64,000 nt of DNA, from assembly GCA_965226475.1 (NCBI GenBank), contig CBDDDJ010000005.1, positions 1,054,001 through 1,118,000 of the forward strand. The letters run 5' to 3'. A model generated the notes under the pieces. The model was not told the DNA's origin. It did not search any database and was given only the letters and a program-made list of their open reading frames with translations. Within the stretch, counting starts at the first letter, position 1. The number at the start of each line of letters is the position of its first letter. Below are positions 44,662 through 53,215 of this stretch, one piece after another. Origin of the DNA: JASLMY01 sp965226475. GTDB taxonomy: Bacteria; Pseudomonadota; Alphaproteobacteria; GCA-2731375. Both the position numbers and the translations under genes were made by a program.

Positions 44662-44724
44662 GTTCCGGTCCTCCTTGGACACTTCGATTAAGCCAATTCT
44701 GTGTCCAAGGAAATCGGGTCCGAC

Positions 44725-44892
44725 TCAGGGACAGGGCCGGACGCCGTGGCGTTGTTCCTCGGGAGCGTCGCCATCCTCGTCCTCGCTGGTGCTGGAGCCT
44801 CGCGGCACACCGATCAGTTCACGGGGGCGCTGAATGTTGGCGGCGCGGTTGGAGTTGGCGAAGAGGCCGTAGTGACGGATGCGATGGACGCC
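44725..44892 (-). pseudogene. 3' fragment of an IS91-family transposase
   Basis: Read leftward from about 44892: VHRIRHYGLFANSNRAANIQ followed by RPRELIGVPRGSS and an acidic stretch, ending RPCP and then TGA at 44727-44725. RIRHYGLxAN...R-x-ELL and a C-terminal Cys-rich end (CPxCGG) are hallmarks of IS91/Y2 transposases. Here the end is cut exactly where the IS3 element begins, and upstream the frame is closed by a stop. Only about 55 residues remain. Confidence 0.65.
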
Positions 44893-45512
44893 CGCTCAGG
44901 CTCGAAAATCCTTTTGCGGAACTATCTGTATAGAACGGCCCCGCCGCGCGCCGCGCGGCGGGCGGGAGCGGATAACCAGGCCGCCCTAGGCCGCGCCCAG
45001 GCCCACACGAGGCCTACACCCGACCACCATCGAATGGCGTTCGAACGAAGGCGGCGAACCCGCACCCGGTCCCCGGCGGCGGGGCGAGCGGAGCCCTCGC
45101 GCGGTCGCGAACGCCCGGGGCGTCGGGCCGCGCCGGACGCCATGTCACGGTCATGGAATTCGCGCCGAACGGACGCATGGCCCGCCACGCACGCACAAGC
45201 GTGACGCCGCCGGGGAAGACGAGATGGCGGCGTTTCCGCCCGATGAACCAGAAAACGCGGCAAAATTGGCGTGAGCCGCATCGCCGCGCCGGCCGGCGCG
45301 AACCTCCGAACGCGCCATGGCTCGCCTAAGCGGCGCCAAGCCGCTACACTTTACCCATCGAAGTGGACGCCGACCGGTGTGACCGCGCTTCCAGTGGTCC
45401 CGCGCGGGCGGCCCGACTTTGTCGGATGACGCGTTGCCCGGCGGACGTTTTTGTCGCAGTACGCGTCTCCACCACTCGGCCCGAGGGCCGGACAAGACAG
45501 AGGGAGACGACC
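44893..45512. other. non-coding/decayed stretch upstream of the Liv-type binding protein gene
   Basis: No convincing gene in about 620 bases. A strong palindrome (CCGCGCGCCGCGCGG, around 44945-44962) could form a hairpin. Frames on both strands are Arg/Pro/Ala-rich shadow-type sequence. The last part should hold the promoter of the gene at 45513. Confidence 0.4.
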
Positions 45513-46775
45513 ATGAGAGTGATGAAATTCTTGAGTATCGCGGCGGGCGGCCTGTTCTCGCTCGGCGTGATGGGACAGGCGGGCGAACTTGCGGCCCAGC
45601 CCAAGGAAGTCCGTATCGGGGTGCTCTATCCCCTGACCGGCGCGGTGGCGAAGGCCGGCAACGACGTGCTGGCCGCCGCCGAGGTCGCGCGCGACATCGT
45701 CAACAACAAGCACGATCTGGAACTGCTGCTGGCCCGCACCGAGGGCCTGCCGAACCTGGGCGGCGCCAAGGTGAAGTTCATCGTCGCCGACCACCAGGGC
45801 AAGCCCGAGATCGGCCGGGCCGAGGCCGAGCGACTGATCACCCAGGAGAAGGTCCACGCACTCTACGGCGCCTATCATTCCAGCGTCACGGCCGCCGCCA
45901 GCAACGTCGCGGAGCGGATGCAGATCCCCTACCTCACCGGTGAATCCTCCTCGCCCAAGCTGATAACGCGGGGCTTCGAGTGGTTCTTCCGGGCCGGCCC
46001 GCACGACGGCCACTACACCCGGACCATGTTCGAATTCATGCGCGACTATGCCAAGAAGAAGGGCATCGAACTGAAGAGCATCGCGATCATGCACGAGGAC
46101 ACCCAGTTCGGCGTCGACAGCGCCCGGGTACAGGTGGAGCTCGCCAAGGAATTCGGCATGGAGGTCAAGTTGAAGATCGCCTACCGCTCCAAGACGACCT
46201 CGCTCGTGGGCGAGATTCAGAAGCTGAAGGCGGCCAACGCCGACGTCTTCATGCCGACCTCTTATACGACGGACGCGCTGTTGTTCATGCGGACGGCGAA
46301 GGAGCTGAACTATTCACCCAAGCTCATCATCGCCCAGAACGCCGGCTTCTCCGACAACTCGTTCATCGAGACCATGGGCACGGGAGCCAACGGCATCATC
46401 TCGCGCTCGCCCTTCTCGGTCGACATGGTCGAGAAGATCCCCGTGCTGAAGAAGGTGAACGAGCTCTACCGCAAGCGTCGCGGTGGCGATATCTACGAGC
46501 CGATCCGCAGTTTCGTCGGCGCGTGGATCCTGATCGAGGCGATCAACCGGGCCGGTTCCACCGACCCGACCAAGATCCGCGATGCGCTGCGCGCCACCGA
46601 CATGCCCGGGACCGACATACCGATGCCCTGGAAGGGCGTCAAGTTCGGGGCCGACGGCCAGAACAACCTGGTCAGCACGGTGATGACCCAGGTGCACGAT
46701 GGCGCCTATCAGTCGATCTATCCCTTCAACGTGGCGGCGAAGGACGTGATCTATCCCTTCCCCGATTGGAAGTAG
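45513..46775 (+). CDS. branched-chain amino-acid/amide-type ABC transporter substrate-binding protein
   Basis: A 420-residue periplasmic binding protein of the LivJ/AmiC-type fold. The N-terminus is a signal peptide (MRVMKFLSIAAGGLFSLGVM...AGELAAQ). The mature part starts KEVRIGVLYPLTGAVAKAGN and has ADHQGKPEIGRAEAERLITQ, ALYGAYHSSVTAAASNVAE, HEDTQFG and a C-terminal FPDWK. It probably delivers substrate to LivHMGF encoded 3.5 kb to the left on the other strand, from which it is now separated by IS3 and decayed genes. Start ATG 45513 follows AGGGAGACGACC. A terminator hairpin follows the gene. Confidence 0.9.
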   Translation: MRVMKFLSIAAGGLFSLGVMGQAGELAAQPKEVRIGVLYPLTGAVAKAGNDVLAAAEVARDIVNNKHDLELLLARTEGLPNLGGAKVKFIVADHQGKPEIGRAEAERLITQEKVHALYGAYHSSVTAAASNVAERMQIPYLTGESSSPKLITRGFEWFFRAGPHDGHYTRTMFEFMRDYAKKKGIELKSIAIMHEDTQFGVDSARVQVELAKEFGMEVKLKIAYRSKTTSLVGEIQKLKAANADVFMPTSYTTDALLFMRTAKELNYSPKLIIAQNAGFSDNSFIETMGTGANGIISRSPFSVDMVEKIPVLKKVNELYRKRRGGDIYEPIRSFVGAWILIEAINRAGSTDPTKIRDALRATDMPGTDIPMPWKGVKFGADGQNNLVSTVMTQVHDGAYQSIYPFNVAAKDVIYPFPDWK

Positions 46776-46800
46776 TTCCGAGGGTAAGGTTTTACTGGGA

Positions 46801-46832
46801 GGGCGGGGTCTTGGGGCCCCGCCCTTTCGATT
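46801..46832 (+). terminator. rho-independent terminator-like hairpin
   Basis: GGGCGGGG at 46801-46808 pairs with CCCCGCCC at 46817-46824 around an 8-base loop, followed by TTTCGATTTT. It lies 25 bp after the stop of the binding-protein gene and before the isochorismatase-type gene, so the two are probably separate transcription units or show attenuated read-through. Confidence 0.7.
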
Positions 46833-46858
46833 TTCGCGGCCGATGGGAAGGAACGGTG

Positions 46859-47542
46859 ATGCACAAAATCGACATTCCCCAAGAAGTTATCGACTCCTGT
46901 ATCCGCCTGCGCGGCAGGCGCCACGCGGTCCAGGCGCTCGAGCCATCGCGCCTGGCGCTGATCGTCGTCGACATGCAGAACGCCTGGGTGGAAGAGGGAC
47001 TCTCGCCGCTGGAGATCCCGATGACCCGGTCGATCATCCCCAACATCAACCGCCTGGCAGAGGCCGTCCGCGAAGCCGGCGGCATCGTTGCCTGGACGCA
47101 ATCGACCTTCCCCGAGGACTACACCCACTGGATCTACGAGTCTTTCGGGACGCCCGAATATCGCGACCGCATAATCGCCGATTCGGCGGTTGGCGCCCAT
47201 GGCCACGAGATCCATCCCGACATGGCCGTCGAGGCCGGGGACCTGAAGATCGTCAAGAACCGGCCGAGCGCCTTCATCCAGGGTTCCTCCGATATCGAGG
47301 ACCAGCTCCGCGCCCGGGGCCGCGACACCATCGTCATCACCGGCACCCTCACCAACGCCTGCTGCGAATCGAGCGCCCGCGACGCCGCCGCGCTCGGCTT
47401 CCTGCCGATCATGGTTTCCGACGCCATGGCGACCCGTACCGACGCCGAACACAACGCCACCCTGATCAACGTCATGCAACTGACGGCGGACGTGCGCACC
47501 ACCGATGAAGTGATGGGACTACTGGCGCCGCATCTGGGATGA
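46859..47542 (+). CDS. isochorismatase-family cysteine hydrolase
   Basis: A 227-residue cysteine hydrolase with the Asp-Lys-Cys triad: Asp38 in LIVVDMQNAW, Lys133 in IVKNRPSAF, and Cys168 in GTLTNACCESSARDA. The family includes N-carbamoylsarcosine amidase, ureidoacrylate hydrolase (RutB), biuret hydrolase and nicotinamidase. The 30-residue N-terminal extension (MHKIDIPQEVIDSCIRLRGR) resembles that of ureidoacrylate/biuret-type enzymes. It would release ammonia, or ammonia plus CO2, from an amide or ureide, matching the deacetylase, M20 and hydantoinase genes further right. Confidence 0.88.
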   Translation: MHKIDIPQEVIDSCIRLRGRRHAVQALEPSRLALIVVDMQNAWVEEGLSPLEIPMTRSIIPNINRLAEAVREAGGIVAWTQSTFPEDYTHWIYESFGTPEYRDRIIADSAVGAHGHEIHPDMAVEAGDLKIVKNRPSAFIQGSSDIEDQLRARGRDTIVITGTLTNACCESSARDAAALGFLPIMVSDAMATRTDAEHNATLINVMQLTADVRTTDEVMGLLAPHLG

Positions 47543-47856
47543 GGCGACGGCGCGCTTGGGCCGTGCGTCGCGGATCGCTGACTCCACCGCGCCGCGGTCG
47601 CGCGACGGCGCGGGGACACGGCCGGTGGGGAGGGCGCCAGCGGCAGTGCCAGCTTCGGCGGCGAGTTGACGCGGCGAGGCCTCGACTTCTCGGCCGTCGA
47701 GGCCGCGGTCAAGGCCAGGTACATCGCGAAGCTGCGGGCGCTGGACCCCAAGCTCGCCAAATCCTTCTCGAAATCGCTCGGCCAGAATTGAGCGGCCGCT
47801 CGATCTTCACGCCGCGCATCGCCTCGAAGGCGGCGACGGCGCGGCCGGCCGTGGCG
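47543..47856. other. short gap with a possible gene remnant
   Basis: Between convergent genes. One plus-strand frame ending at TGA 47789-47791 reads like a real C-terminus (RGLDFSAVEAAVKARYIAKL, DPKLAKSFSKSLGQN) but I cannot find a convincing start or upstream domain. It may be the tail of a deleted gene. Nothing else is seen. Confidence 0.3.
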
Positions 47857-48780
47857 TCAGCCCCCGCCTTCCGCGAGGCAGAATTCCGCTACCTCCCGAT
47901 GGGTCGCGAACCAGACCCCCTCGTGGTGCTTCATATGTTCGATCAGGCGTTCGAGGATGGTGAGGCGGGAGCGGTGGCCGATGACGTGGGGGTGCATGGT
48001 CAATAGGAACAGGCCGCCGTCGGCATAGGCGCCGTCGAACTCGGACTGGAAGATCTCCAGCACCGCCGAGGGTGCCGTGTGGGGACGGAGTGTGGTGCCC
48101 CTGTCCATCGCGAAATAGACCGCGTCGTCCTTGATCCATTCGACGGGCAGCTCGACCATGCCGGTGGCCTCGCCGTCCTCGACGATCTCGTAGGGGTCGT
48201 CGTCGGCCATGAGGGAGCTGTCGTAGAGCAACCCCATCTCCCGGCTGATGGTCAGGGTGTGCTGGCTGAAATCCCAGGACGGCGTGCGGATGCCGACCGG
48301 GCGCTGGCCCGAGACTTCCTCCAGTACGTCGGCGGCACGGAGTTGCAGGTCGCGCTCGTCGTCCGGCGGCAGGGTGCCGTTGAACTCGTGGATCCAGCCG
48401 TGGATACCGATCTCGTGACCCTCGTCGGCAAGGGCGCGCTGTTCCTCGGGGTGCAGCTTGGCGACCACGGCGGGGACGAAGAAGCTCGCGTGGATGTCGT
48501 TCTTGGCCAAAATCGCGCGGATGCGCGGGATCGCCACGCGGGAGCCATATTCACCCTGGCTGAGCTTGCCGGGCGAGGTCTGTCCGAAGCGGAGCGTCGA
48601 GGACTCGTGGTCCGAATCGAAGGAGAGCGCAACGGCGCAGCGGGCGCCGTCCTTCCAGGCGTTCGGTTTCAGCGAGCGACCGGCCCGCACCTTGTCGACA
48701 ATCCCGCGCCAGCGCTGCTCCCGCCACTGCCAGGGAAGTTCCTCGGCCTCGGGGGTATCGGCTTGGTCGGCATAAGTCAT
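47857..48780 (-). CDS. polysaccharide deacetylase-family protein, PuuE-allantoinase-like
   Basis: A 307-residue NodB-fold hydrolase. Seen: ALSFDSDHESS with the catalytic/metal Asp residues, ASFFVPAVVAKLHPEE, the metal-binding HGWIHEF motif, RTPSWDFSQHTL, and the late TMHPHVIGHRSR with the general-acid His. The DxDHE pattern and lack of a signal peptide resemble the cytoplasmic branch containing PuuE allantoinase and cyclic-imide hydrolases rather than cell-wall deacetylases. With the allantoinase-like, M20 and isochorismatase-type genes nearby, a ring-opening hydrolase of a cyclic ureide or imide is plausible. Confidence 0.85.
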   Translation of the reverse strand: MTYADQADTPEAEELPWQWREQRWRGIVDKVRAGRSLKPNAWKDGARCAVALSFDSDHESSTLRFGQTSPGKLSQGEYGSRVAIPRIRAILAKNDIHASFFVPAVVAKLHPEEQRALADEGHEIGIHGWIHEFNGTLPPDDERDLQLRAADVLEEVSGQRPVGIRTPSWDFSQHTLTISREMGLLYDSSLMADDDPYEIVEDGEATGMVELPVEWIKDDAVYFAMDRGTTLRPHTAPSAVLEIFQSEFDGAYADGGLFLLTMHPHVIGHRSRLTILERLIEHMKHHEGVWFATHREVAEFCLAEGGG

Positions 48781-48802
48781 GGGTCCTGCTCCTCGGGTTT
48801 GG

Positions 48803-49825
48803 TCAGCGAAAGGCCGCCATCACGGCCGCCCATTGACGAAGAAAGCGGATCTTGTCGTCGAAGTGTATGCTCATCCAGAACTGCCGCGCACCCGCCTCTA
48901 TCGCCGCGCTCAGTTTGGCCACGCAATCCTCCACCGTGCCGGCGACGGCGAAACGTTCGGCCAGGTAGTCGGTAAGGCCGAGTTCGTGAATGAGTTCACG
49001 GTTGGCGCTGTCCGGCATGTCGTGCTGGTCGGCCCGGTAGCGCTGGCCGAGGGCGACGATCCGTTCATGCAAGGCCGAGGGAATGTGCTTCCCCTCGGTG
49101 GTGAACCGGCTCAGATGCGAGCCGGCCGAGGCCAGCGTCATGGCAATCTCGTCGATCGCCTCGCGGCGATCACCGCGGATGTTGGTGAGCGGCAGCCACC
49201 ACATGTCGATCTCGTCCGGCGAACGCCCGGCCGCCTTGGCGCCGGCGCGGACCCGGGCGATGGAATCGCGCACGATGTCGGGCGTCAGCCCGGTATTGAT
49301 GACGACGCCGTCGGCGATCTCGCCCGCCAGGTGCAGCATCTTGGGGCCCGAGGCCGCGAGATAGATCGGCACCTTGCCGGGCCGCCAGGTCAGCCGCACG
49401 GGGCGGCCTTGCCACTCGGACTCGCCGAGCTCGAGCAGTTCGCGAACGGTCTGGACATAGCTCCGCAGCCGCGCCCGGGTCGAGGGCGCCAGGCCCAGGT
49501 TCAGCACCGCGCTGTCGCCGGTGCCGATACCCAGCATGGTCCGGCCCGGCGCCATCTCCTCCAAGGTCGCCGCCGCGCCGGACGCGACCGCCGGATGGCG
49601 AGTCAGCGGGTTGATCACCCTGGGACCCAGTCGGACCCGCGTCGTATGTTCGGCGCAGAGCGCCAAGCACATGTAGACGTCGCGGTAGAGCGACTGGGAA
49701 TCGGCGATGCCGACGATGTCGAAGCCGACGTCCTCGGCGACCTCGGCCCAGCGAAGCGTTTCCCGGGGAGCGTGGGGCAGGTAGTTGACGCCGAAGCGGA
49801 TCGGCGTTTCAGGTTCGCCCGCCAT
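48803..49825 (-). CDS. LLM class flavin-dependent oxidoreductase
   Basis: A 340-residue luciferase-like monooxygenase of the F420/FMN methylene-reductase-like branch. Motifs: IRFGVNYLPHAPRETLRWAE, RVRLGPRVINPLTRHPAV, GRTMLGIGTGDSAV, and IYLAASGPKMLHLAGEIADG. I chose ATG 49825 because GGGGAGGGAAA precedes it; an in-frame start at 49855 is less likely. The deacetylase gene follows after 22 bp, so the two form an operon. The closest relative in this window is the LLM gene at 55874. Confidence 0.88.
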   Translation of the reverse strand: MAGEPETPIRFGVNYLPHAPRETLRWAEVAEDVGFDIVGIADSQSLYRDVYMCLALCAEHTTRVRLGPRVINPLTRHPAVASGAAATLEEMAPGRTMLGIGTGDSAVLNLGLAPSTRARLRSYVQTVRELLELGESEWQGRPVRLTWRPGKVPIYLAASGPKMLHLAGEIADGVVINTGLTPDIVRDSIARVRAGAKAAGRSPDEIDMWWLPLTNIRGDRREAIDEIAMTLASAGSHLSRFTTEGKHIPSALHERIVALGQRYRADQHDMPDSANRELIHELGLTDYLAERFAVAGTVEDCVAKLSAAIEAGARQFWMSIHFDDKIRFLRQWAAVMAAFR

Positions 49826-49899
49826 GTCTTTCCCTCCCCCCGTCAGCGCCTGCAAATCATTCGGCGGCCCTCGGCGCGGTGGTGGCTTGGCACCCCCGC

Positions 49900-50018
49900 C
49901 GTCATCGCGAGGGGCAAAGCCCCGTGGCGATCCAGCCGTCGCCCGAAGCTCCCGACGCCCTCGCCCGTCATGAAGGCCGTCTGGATTGCCACGCTCGCTT
50001 CGCTCGCTCGCAATGACG
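49900..50018. repeat. REPIN-like inverted repeat element
   Basis: Left arm CGTCATCGCGAGGGGCAAAG then CCCCGTGGCGATCCAG; right arm CTGGATTGCCACGCTCGCTT then CGCTCGCTCGCAATGACG. This is the clearest copy of the family. It lies between the ABC permease gene and the LLM gene, on the same transcribed strand, and may end or modulate transcription. Confidence 0.8.
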
Positions 50019-50059
50019 ACTTTGGGGCGGCTCTCCTCATCGATTGATTCTCAACCTCT

Positions 50060-50731
50060 TCAGCGCTTCGCGATCATGCGCCGTTCCATGCGGCTCAACA
50101 GCCGCACCAACGGCCACAGCATCGCCAGATAGATCAGCGCCACGACGATCAGCGGCGTCGGATTATAGGTGATGCCCTGGGACACGCGGCCCATGCGCAG
50201 CAGCTCGGGCAGGGCCACGACGCTGGCGAGCGCGGTGAACTTGATGACCTCGAGGGTGTTGGAGGTGAGGTCGGGGGCAACGTTGCGCACCGCCTGCGGC
50301 AGGATCACATAAATCATGGTCCGCAACGCGCCGAGGCCGGTCGAGCGCGCGGCCTCCCACTGGCCCCGACTCACGCTCTCGATCCCGGCGCGGAAGATCT
50401 CGCCATAGTAGCTCGAGGTATTGAGAAGAAAGGCGATCAGCACGGCAACGAAGTTCGGCACCTCCACCCCGATGAAAGGCAGCCCGTAGAACACCAGGAT
50501 CAGCAGCACGAGCGGCGGGAAGGAGCGGAAGAAGTCGACATAGGCGATCAGCAGCCAGTTCAACCAGCGAACGTGGAAGCTATAGACGATCGCGACGACG
50601 AGGCCGCCAGCGACGCCGAGCGGCACCACGACGAGGCAAAGCCGCACCGTCATCCAGAGACCCTGCAACAGCAAGGGGTGGACCTTGATAAGAATGTCGA
50701 TGTTGAAGAAGTTCTGGACCAGCTGTTCCAT
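50060..50731 (-). CDS. polar amino-acid-type ABC transporter permease (HisM/GlnP family)
   Basis: A 223-residue inner-membrane permease with about five hydrophobic segments. Typical elements: LLLQGLWMTVRLCLVVVPLG, FFRSFPPLVLLILVFYGLP, and the EAA-type loop ESVSRGQWEAARSTGLGALR with LPQAVRNVAPDLTSN. It pairs with the paralogue 10 bp upstream to form a heterodimeric channel. Last gene of a seven-gene leftward operon starting at 56875. Confidence 0.92.
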   Translation of the reverse strand: MEQLVQNFFNIDILIKVHPLLLQGLWMTVRLCLVVVPLGVAGGLVVAIVYSFHVRWLNWLLIAYVDFFRSFPPLVLLILVFYGLPFIGVEVPNFVAVLIAFLLNTSSYYGEIFRAGIESVSRGQWEAARSTGLGALRTMIYVILPQAVRNVAPDLTSNTLEVIKFTALASVVALPELLRMGRVSQGITYNPTPLIVVALIYLAMLWPLVRLLSRMERRMIAKR

Positions 50732-50741
50732 CGCGACCGCC

Positions 50742-51419
50742 TCAGCGCTTCCAGGCGAAGCGAGTTTCGACCCAGCGGCTCAGCACCACGAGCGGCAGGA
50801 AGATCAGCAGATAGCCGATCGCCGCCATGGTGAGCGGCGTGGTGTTGGCGGCGAAACCCTGTGCCGCGAGCGCCTCGCCGAGGATTTCCTGCACCGCCAC
50901 CACCGAGGCGATGGCGGTGCTCTTGGTGATGACGATGGTCCGGTTGGTGAGCGGCGGGATGGTCAGGCGGATCGCCTGCGGCAGCACGACGTCGCGCAGG
51001 GTCTGGAAGAAGCTCAGGCCGGTCGAACGCGCGGCCTCCCATTGGCCGCGATCGACGGAGAGGATGCCGGCCCAATAGATTTCCTCGGCGAAGGACGCCA
51101 GGACCATGCTCAACGTCAGCCAGGCGACGACGAAGCCCGACATTTGGATGCCGACGAAAGGCAGGGCGAAATAGAAGATGATCATGATGACGATGGGCGG
51201 CAGGGCGCGGAAGACGTCGACCAGCAGGATGATCAGCCAGTTCAGGGCGCGCACCTGAAAGGCGCGGACGACGGCCAGCACCAGTCCGAACACCAGGCCG
51301 GTGATCACCACCAGGATCGCCAAGTGAATGGTGACGAAAAATCCGTCGATGATCGAGGGCAGATATTTCGCCATCACCTCCAGATCGAAGAAATTATCGA
51401 TGATGCGATCCATGCTCAC
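50742..51419 (-). CDS. polar amino-acid-type ABC transporter permease (HisQ/GlnP family)
   Basis: A 225-residue permease: IIDGFFVTIHLAILVVITGL, DVFRALPPIVIMIIFYFALP, EAA loop LSVDRGQWEAARSTGLSFFQ and LPQAIRLTIPPLTNR. It is similar in length and order to the permease at 50060, as usual for paired subunits. It lies 21 bp after the ATPase gene. The importer probably takes up the substrate handled by the adjoining amidohydrolases. Confidence 0.92.
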   Translation of the reverse strand: MSMDRIIDNFFDLEVMAKYLPSIIDGFFVTIHLAILVVITGLVFGLVLAVVRAFQVRALNWLIILLVDVFRALPPIVIMIIFYFALPFVGIQMSGFVVAWLTLSMVLASFAEEIYWAGILSVDRGQWEAARSTGLSFFQTLRDVVLPQAIRLTIPPLTNRTIVITKSTAIASVVAVQEILGEALAAQGFAANTTPLTMAAIGYLLIFLPLVVLSRWVETRFAWKR

Positions 51420-51440
51420 CGCGCCGCTTGAGCGCCCCGT

Positions 51441-52187
51441 TCAATTCCCGCTGACACGGGCCAGGAATTCCCGCGTGCGGTTGCGCTCGGGCGCCTCGAA
51501 GATGCGCGCCGGGCTGCCTTCCTCTACCACCTCGCCCTCGTCCATGAAGAGCACGCGGTCGGCCGCCTCCCGGGCGAAGCGCATTTCATGGCTGACGACG
51601 ACCATCGTCATGCCGGATTCGCGCATGCGCCGCATCACGCTCAGCACGCTGCCGACGAGCTCCGGGTCGAGCGCGCTGGTCGGCTCGTCGAACAGCATGA
51701 TCTTCGGCTCCAGTGCCAGGGCGCGGGCGATCGCCACGCGTTGCTGCTGACCGCCGGAGAGCTCGTTGGGAAACGAAGGAGCCTTTTCCGCCAGCCCGAC
51801 GCCGGCGAGCGCCGCCTGGCCGCGGGCCTCGGCCTCGTCGCGCGACAGCTTCAGCACCCGCCTCAGCGCCAGGGTCACGTTGCCGAGCGCCGTCATGTGG
51901 GGATAGAGGTTGAAGGACTGGAACACCATGCCGATCCGGCGGCGCACGTCGTTGATGTCGACGCGAGCGGCCAGGATGTCGACGCCGTCGACCATAACGC
52001 TGCCGGCCGTCGGCTCCTCCAGGCGGTTGCAGCAGCGCAGCAGCGTACTTTTGCCGGAGCCGGACGGGCCGATGATGAAGACCAGCTCCTGGCGTTGGAC
52101 CGCCAAGTCGACGCCCTTCAGGGCCTCGAGTGTACCGAAGCTCTTGTAGATCCCCTTGGCGTCGAGGATCGGTTCACCTTCCGTCAT
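51441..52187 (-). CDS. polar amino-acid-type ABC transporter ATP-binding protein (GlnQ/HisP family)
   Basis: A 248-residue ABC ATPase: Walker A GPSGSGKST (about 40-48), Q-loop MVFQSFNLYPHMTALGNVTL, signature LSGGQQQRVAIARAL, Walker B IMLFDEPTSALDPE and the H-loop VVSHEMRFAREAAD, with FLARVSGN at the end. All catalytic motifs are intact. Starts 45 bp after the binding-protein gene. Confidence 0.94.
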   Translation of the reverse strand: MTEGEPILDAKGIYKSFGTLEALKGVDLAVQRQELVFIIGPSGSGKSTLLRCCNRLEEPTAGSVMVDGVDILAARVDINDVRRRIGMVFQSFNLYPHMTALGNVTLALRRVLKLSRDEAEARGQAALAGVGLAEKAPSFPNELSGGQQQRVAIARALALEPKIMLFDEPTSALDPELVGSVLSVMRRMRESGMTMVVVSHEMRFAREAADRVLFMDEGEVVEEGSPARIFEAPERNRTREFLARVSGN

Positions 52188-52232
52188 GGCACGCAGGGCG
52201 CCGCGCCCGTTATCCGGGCGCGGCGCGGCGCC

Positions 52233-53084
52233 TCAGCCACATTTCGGCCGATGGAAGCTGCCGACATGCCCCTTCACGCCGGGGGCCCCGTAACCGGCCT
52301 CGACGCTGACCATGGACGATCCCGCCTGGGCCGGGGCCGAGAACCACTTCTCGTGCAGCTTGGAGAAGAAGCCGTCGAGCTTCATGCATTCGACGACCTC
52401 CTCGATCTGGTTGCGGAGCGCCACGTCCTCGAGGCGGAAAGGCGCCGAGAACACGCGGCCCGTATTGACCACGAGAGAGGTCTTCAACAAGGGGTTCTGC
52501 TTCGCCGCCCAGCCCGACGAGCTGCCGCTGGCGATGTTGGCAAAGGCCCGGCCCGACAGCACCGCCTGGATGGCATCGGCATTCTTGCCGAAGCGCTGCA
52601 GCGTCCAGCCGTATTTCTCGGCCCGTTCGGTCGCCCATTTGTCGTAGATATTGCCCTTGTTGACCGACAGAACCTTGCCCTTCAGGTCTTCGAGCTTGGT
52701 AACCTCGGACGCCTCCTTCTTGACCAGGAAGACGATCTCGCTGTCGAGATAACCTTCCATGAACAGCATCTTCTCCGCCCGCTCCGGTGTCACGGTCGTG
52801 GGCGCGATGATGAAATCATACTTCTTGGCGTTCAGGCCGGCGAAGATGCCCGACCATTCCTGATCGACGATTTCATACTCGCGGCCCATGCGCCGCGCGA
52901 TCTCGATAATCATGTCGACGTTGTAGCCTTCATAGCCGCCGGCGGGCTTGGCCATGACGTGCGGCGCATAGCCGACATCGGCGGCGACGACCAATTTCTC
53001 GGCCGCCAAGCTCGACTGGCTCGTCAACAGGGCAATTCCGAGGGCGGCAATTCCGGCGCCCAGTCCACTCGCGGTGATCCTCAT
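52233..53084 (-). CDS. polar amino-acid-type ABC transporter substrate-binding protein
   Basis: A 283-residue SBP_bac_3 family periplasmic protein. Signal peptide MRITASGLGAGIAALGIALL...SSLAA, then KLVVAADVGYAPHVM, YEGYNVDMIIEIARRMGREY, DFIIAPTTVTPERAEKMLF and LEDLKGKVLSVNKGNIYDKW. The ligand-binding Arg in TPERAEK is kept. ATG 53084 is preceded by GGGAGGGGAGCGAA. It is the first transport gene of the leftward operon, 131 bp after the amidohydrolase gene; that gap may hold an internal promoter. Confidence 0.92.
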   Translation of the reverse strand: MRITASGLGAGIAALGIALLTSQSSLAAEKLVVAADVGYAPHVMAKPAGGYEGYNVDMIIEIARRMGREYEIVDQEWSGIFAGLNAKKYDFIIAPTTVTPERAEKMLFMEGYLDSEIVFLVKKEASEVTKLEDLKGKVLSVNKGNIYDKWATERAEKYGWTLQRFGKNADAIQAVLSGRAFANIASGSSSGWAAKQNPLLKTSLVVNTGRVFSAPFRLEDVALRNQIEEVVECMKLDGFFSKLHEKWFSAPAQAGSSMVSVEAGYGAPGVKGHVGSFHRPKCG

Positions 53085-53215
53085 TTCGCTCCCCTCCCAG
53101 GTTTGCACGCGCTACGCCCAACCCGCGATTCGCCAAGGCGATACGAGGAGATTGCCGACCCAAGGCCAGAACGGCGGCGCGAGATCGAACAGCTTGGCCC
53201 GAGTCCACGGCGGAT

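Larger units (their letters stand above)
43328..44713 (-). mobile_element. IS3-family insertion sequence
   Basis: The core terminal repeat TTCCTTGGACACA is at 43328 and, inverted, at 44701-44713 (TGTGTCCAAGGAAA). Weaker similarity continues outward (ACCCGG/ACCCGA) and could place the true ends at about 43314 and 44727. I see no target duplication. It carries overlapping orfA and orfB on the minus strand. Its right end abuts a truncated IS91-type transposase fragment and its left end abuts a hypothetical gene, so it marks a rearranged junction rather than a clean insertion. Confidence 0.85.

Noticed and set aside
44941..44970. Strong GC palindrome as a terminator or replication origin
   Set aside because: There is no T-run after it, no adjacent intact gene end and no origin-type boxes. 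It may be a leftover of the IS91 element, but that is unproven.
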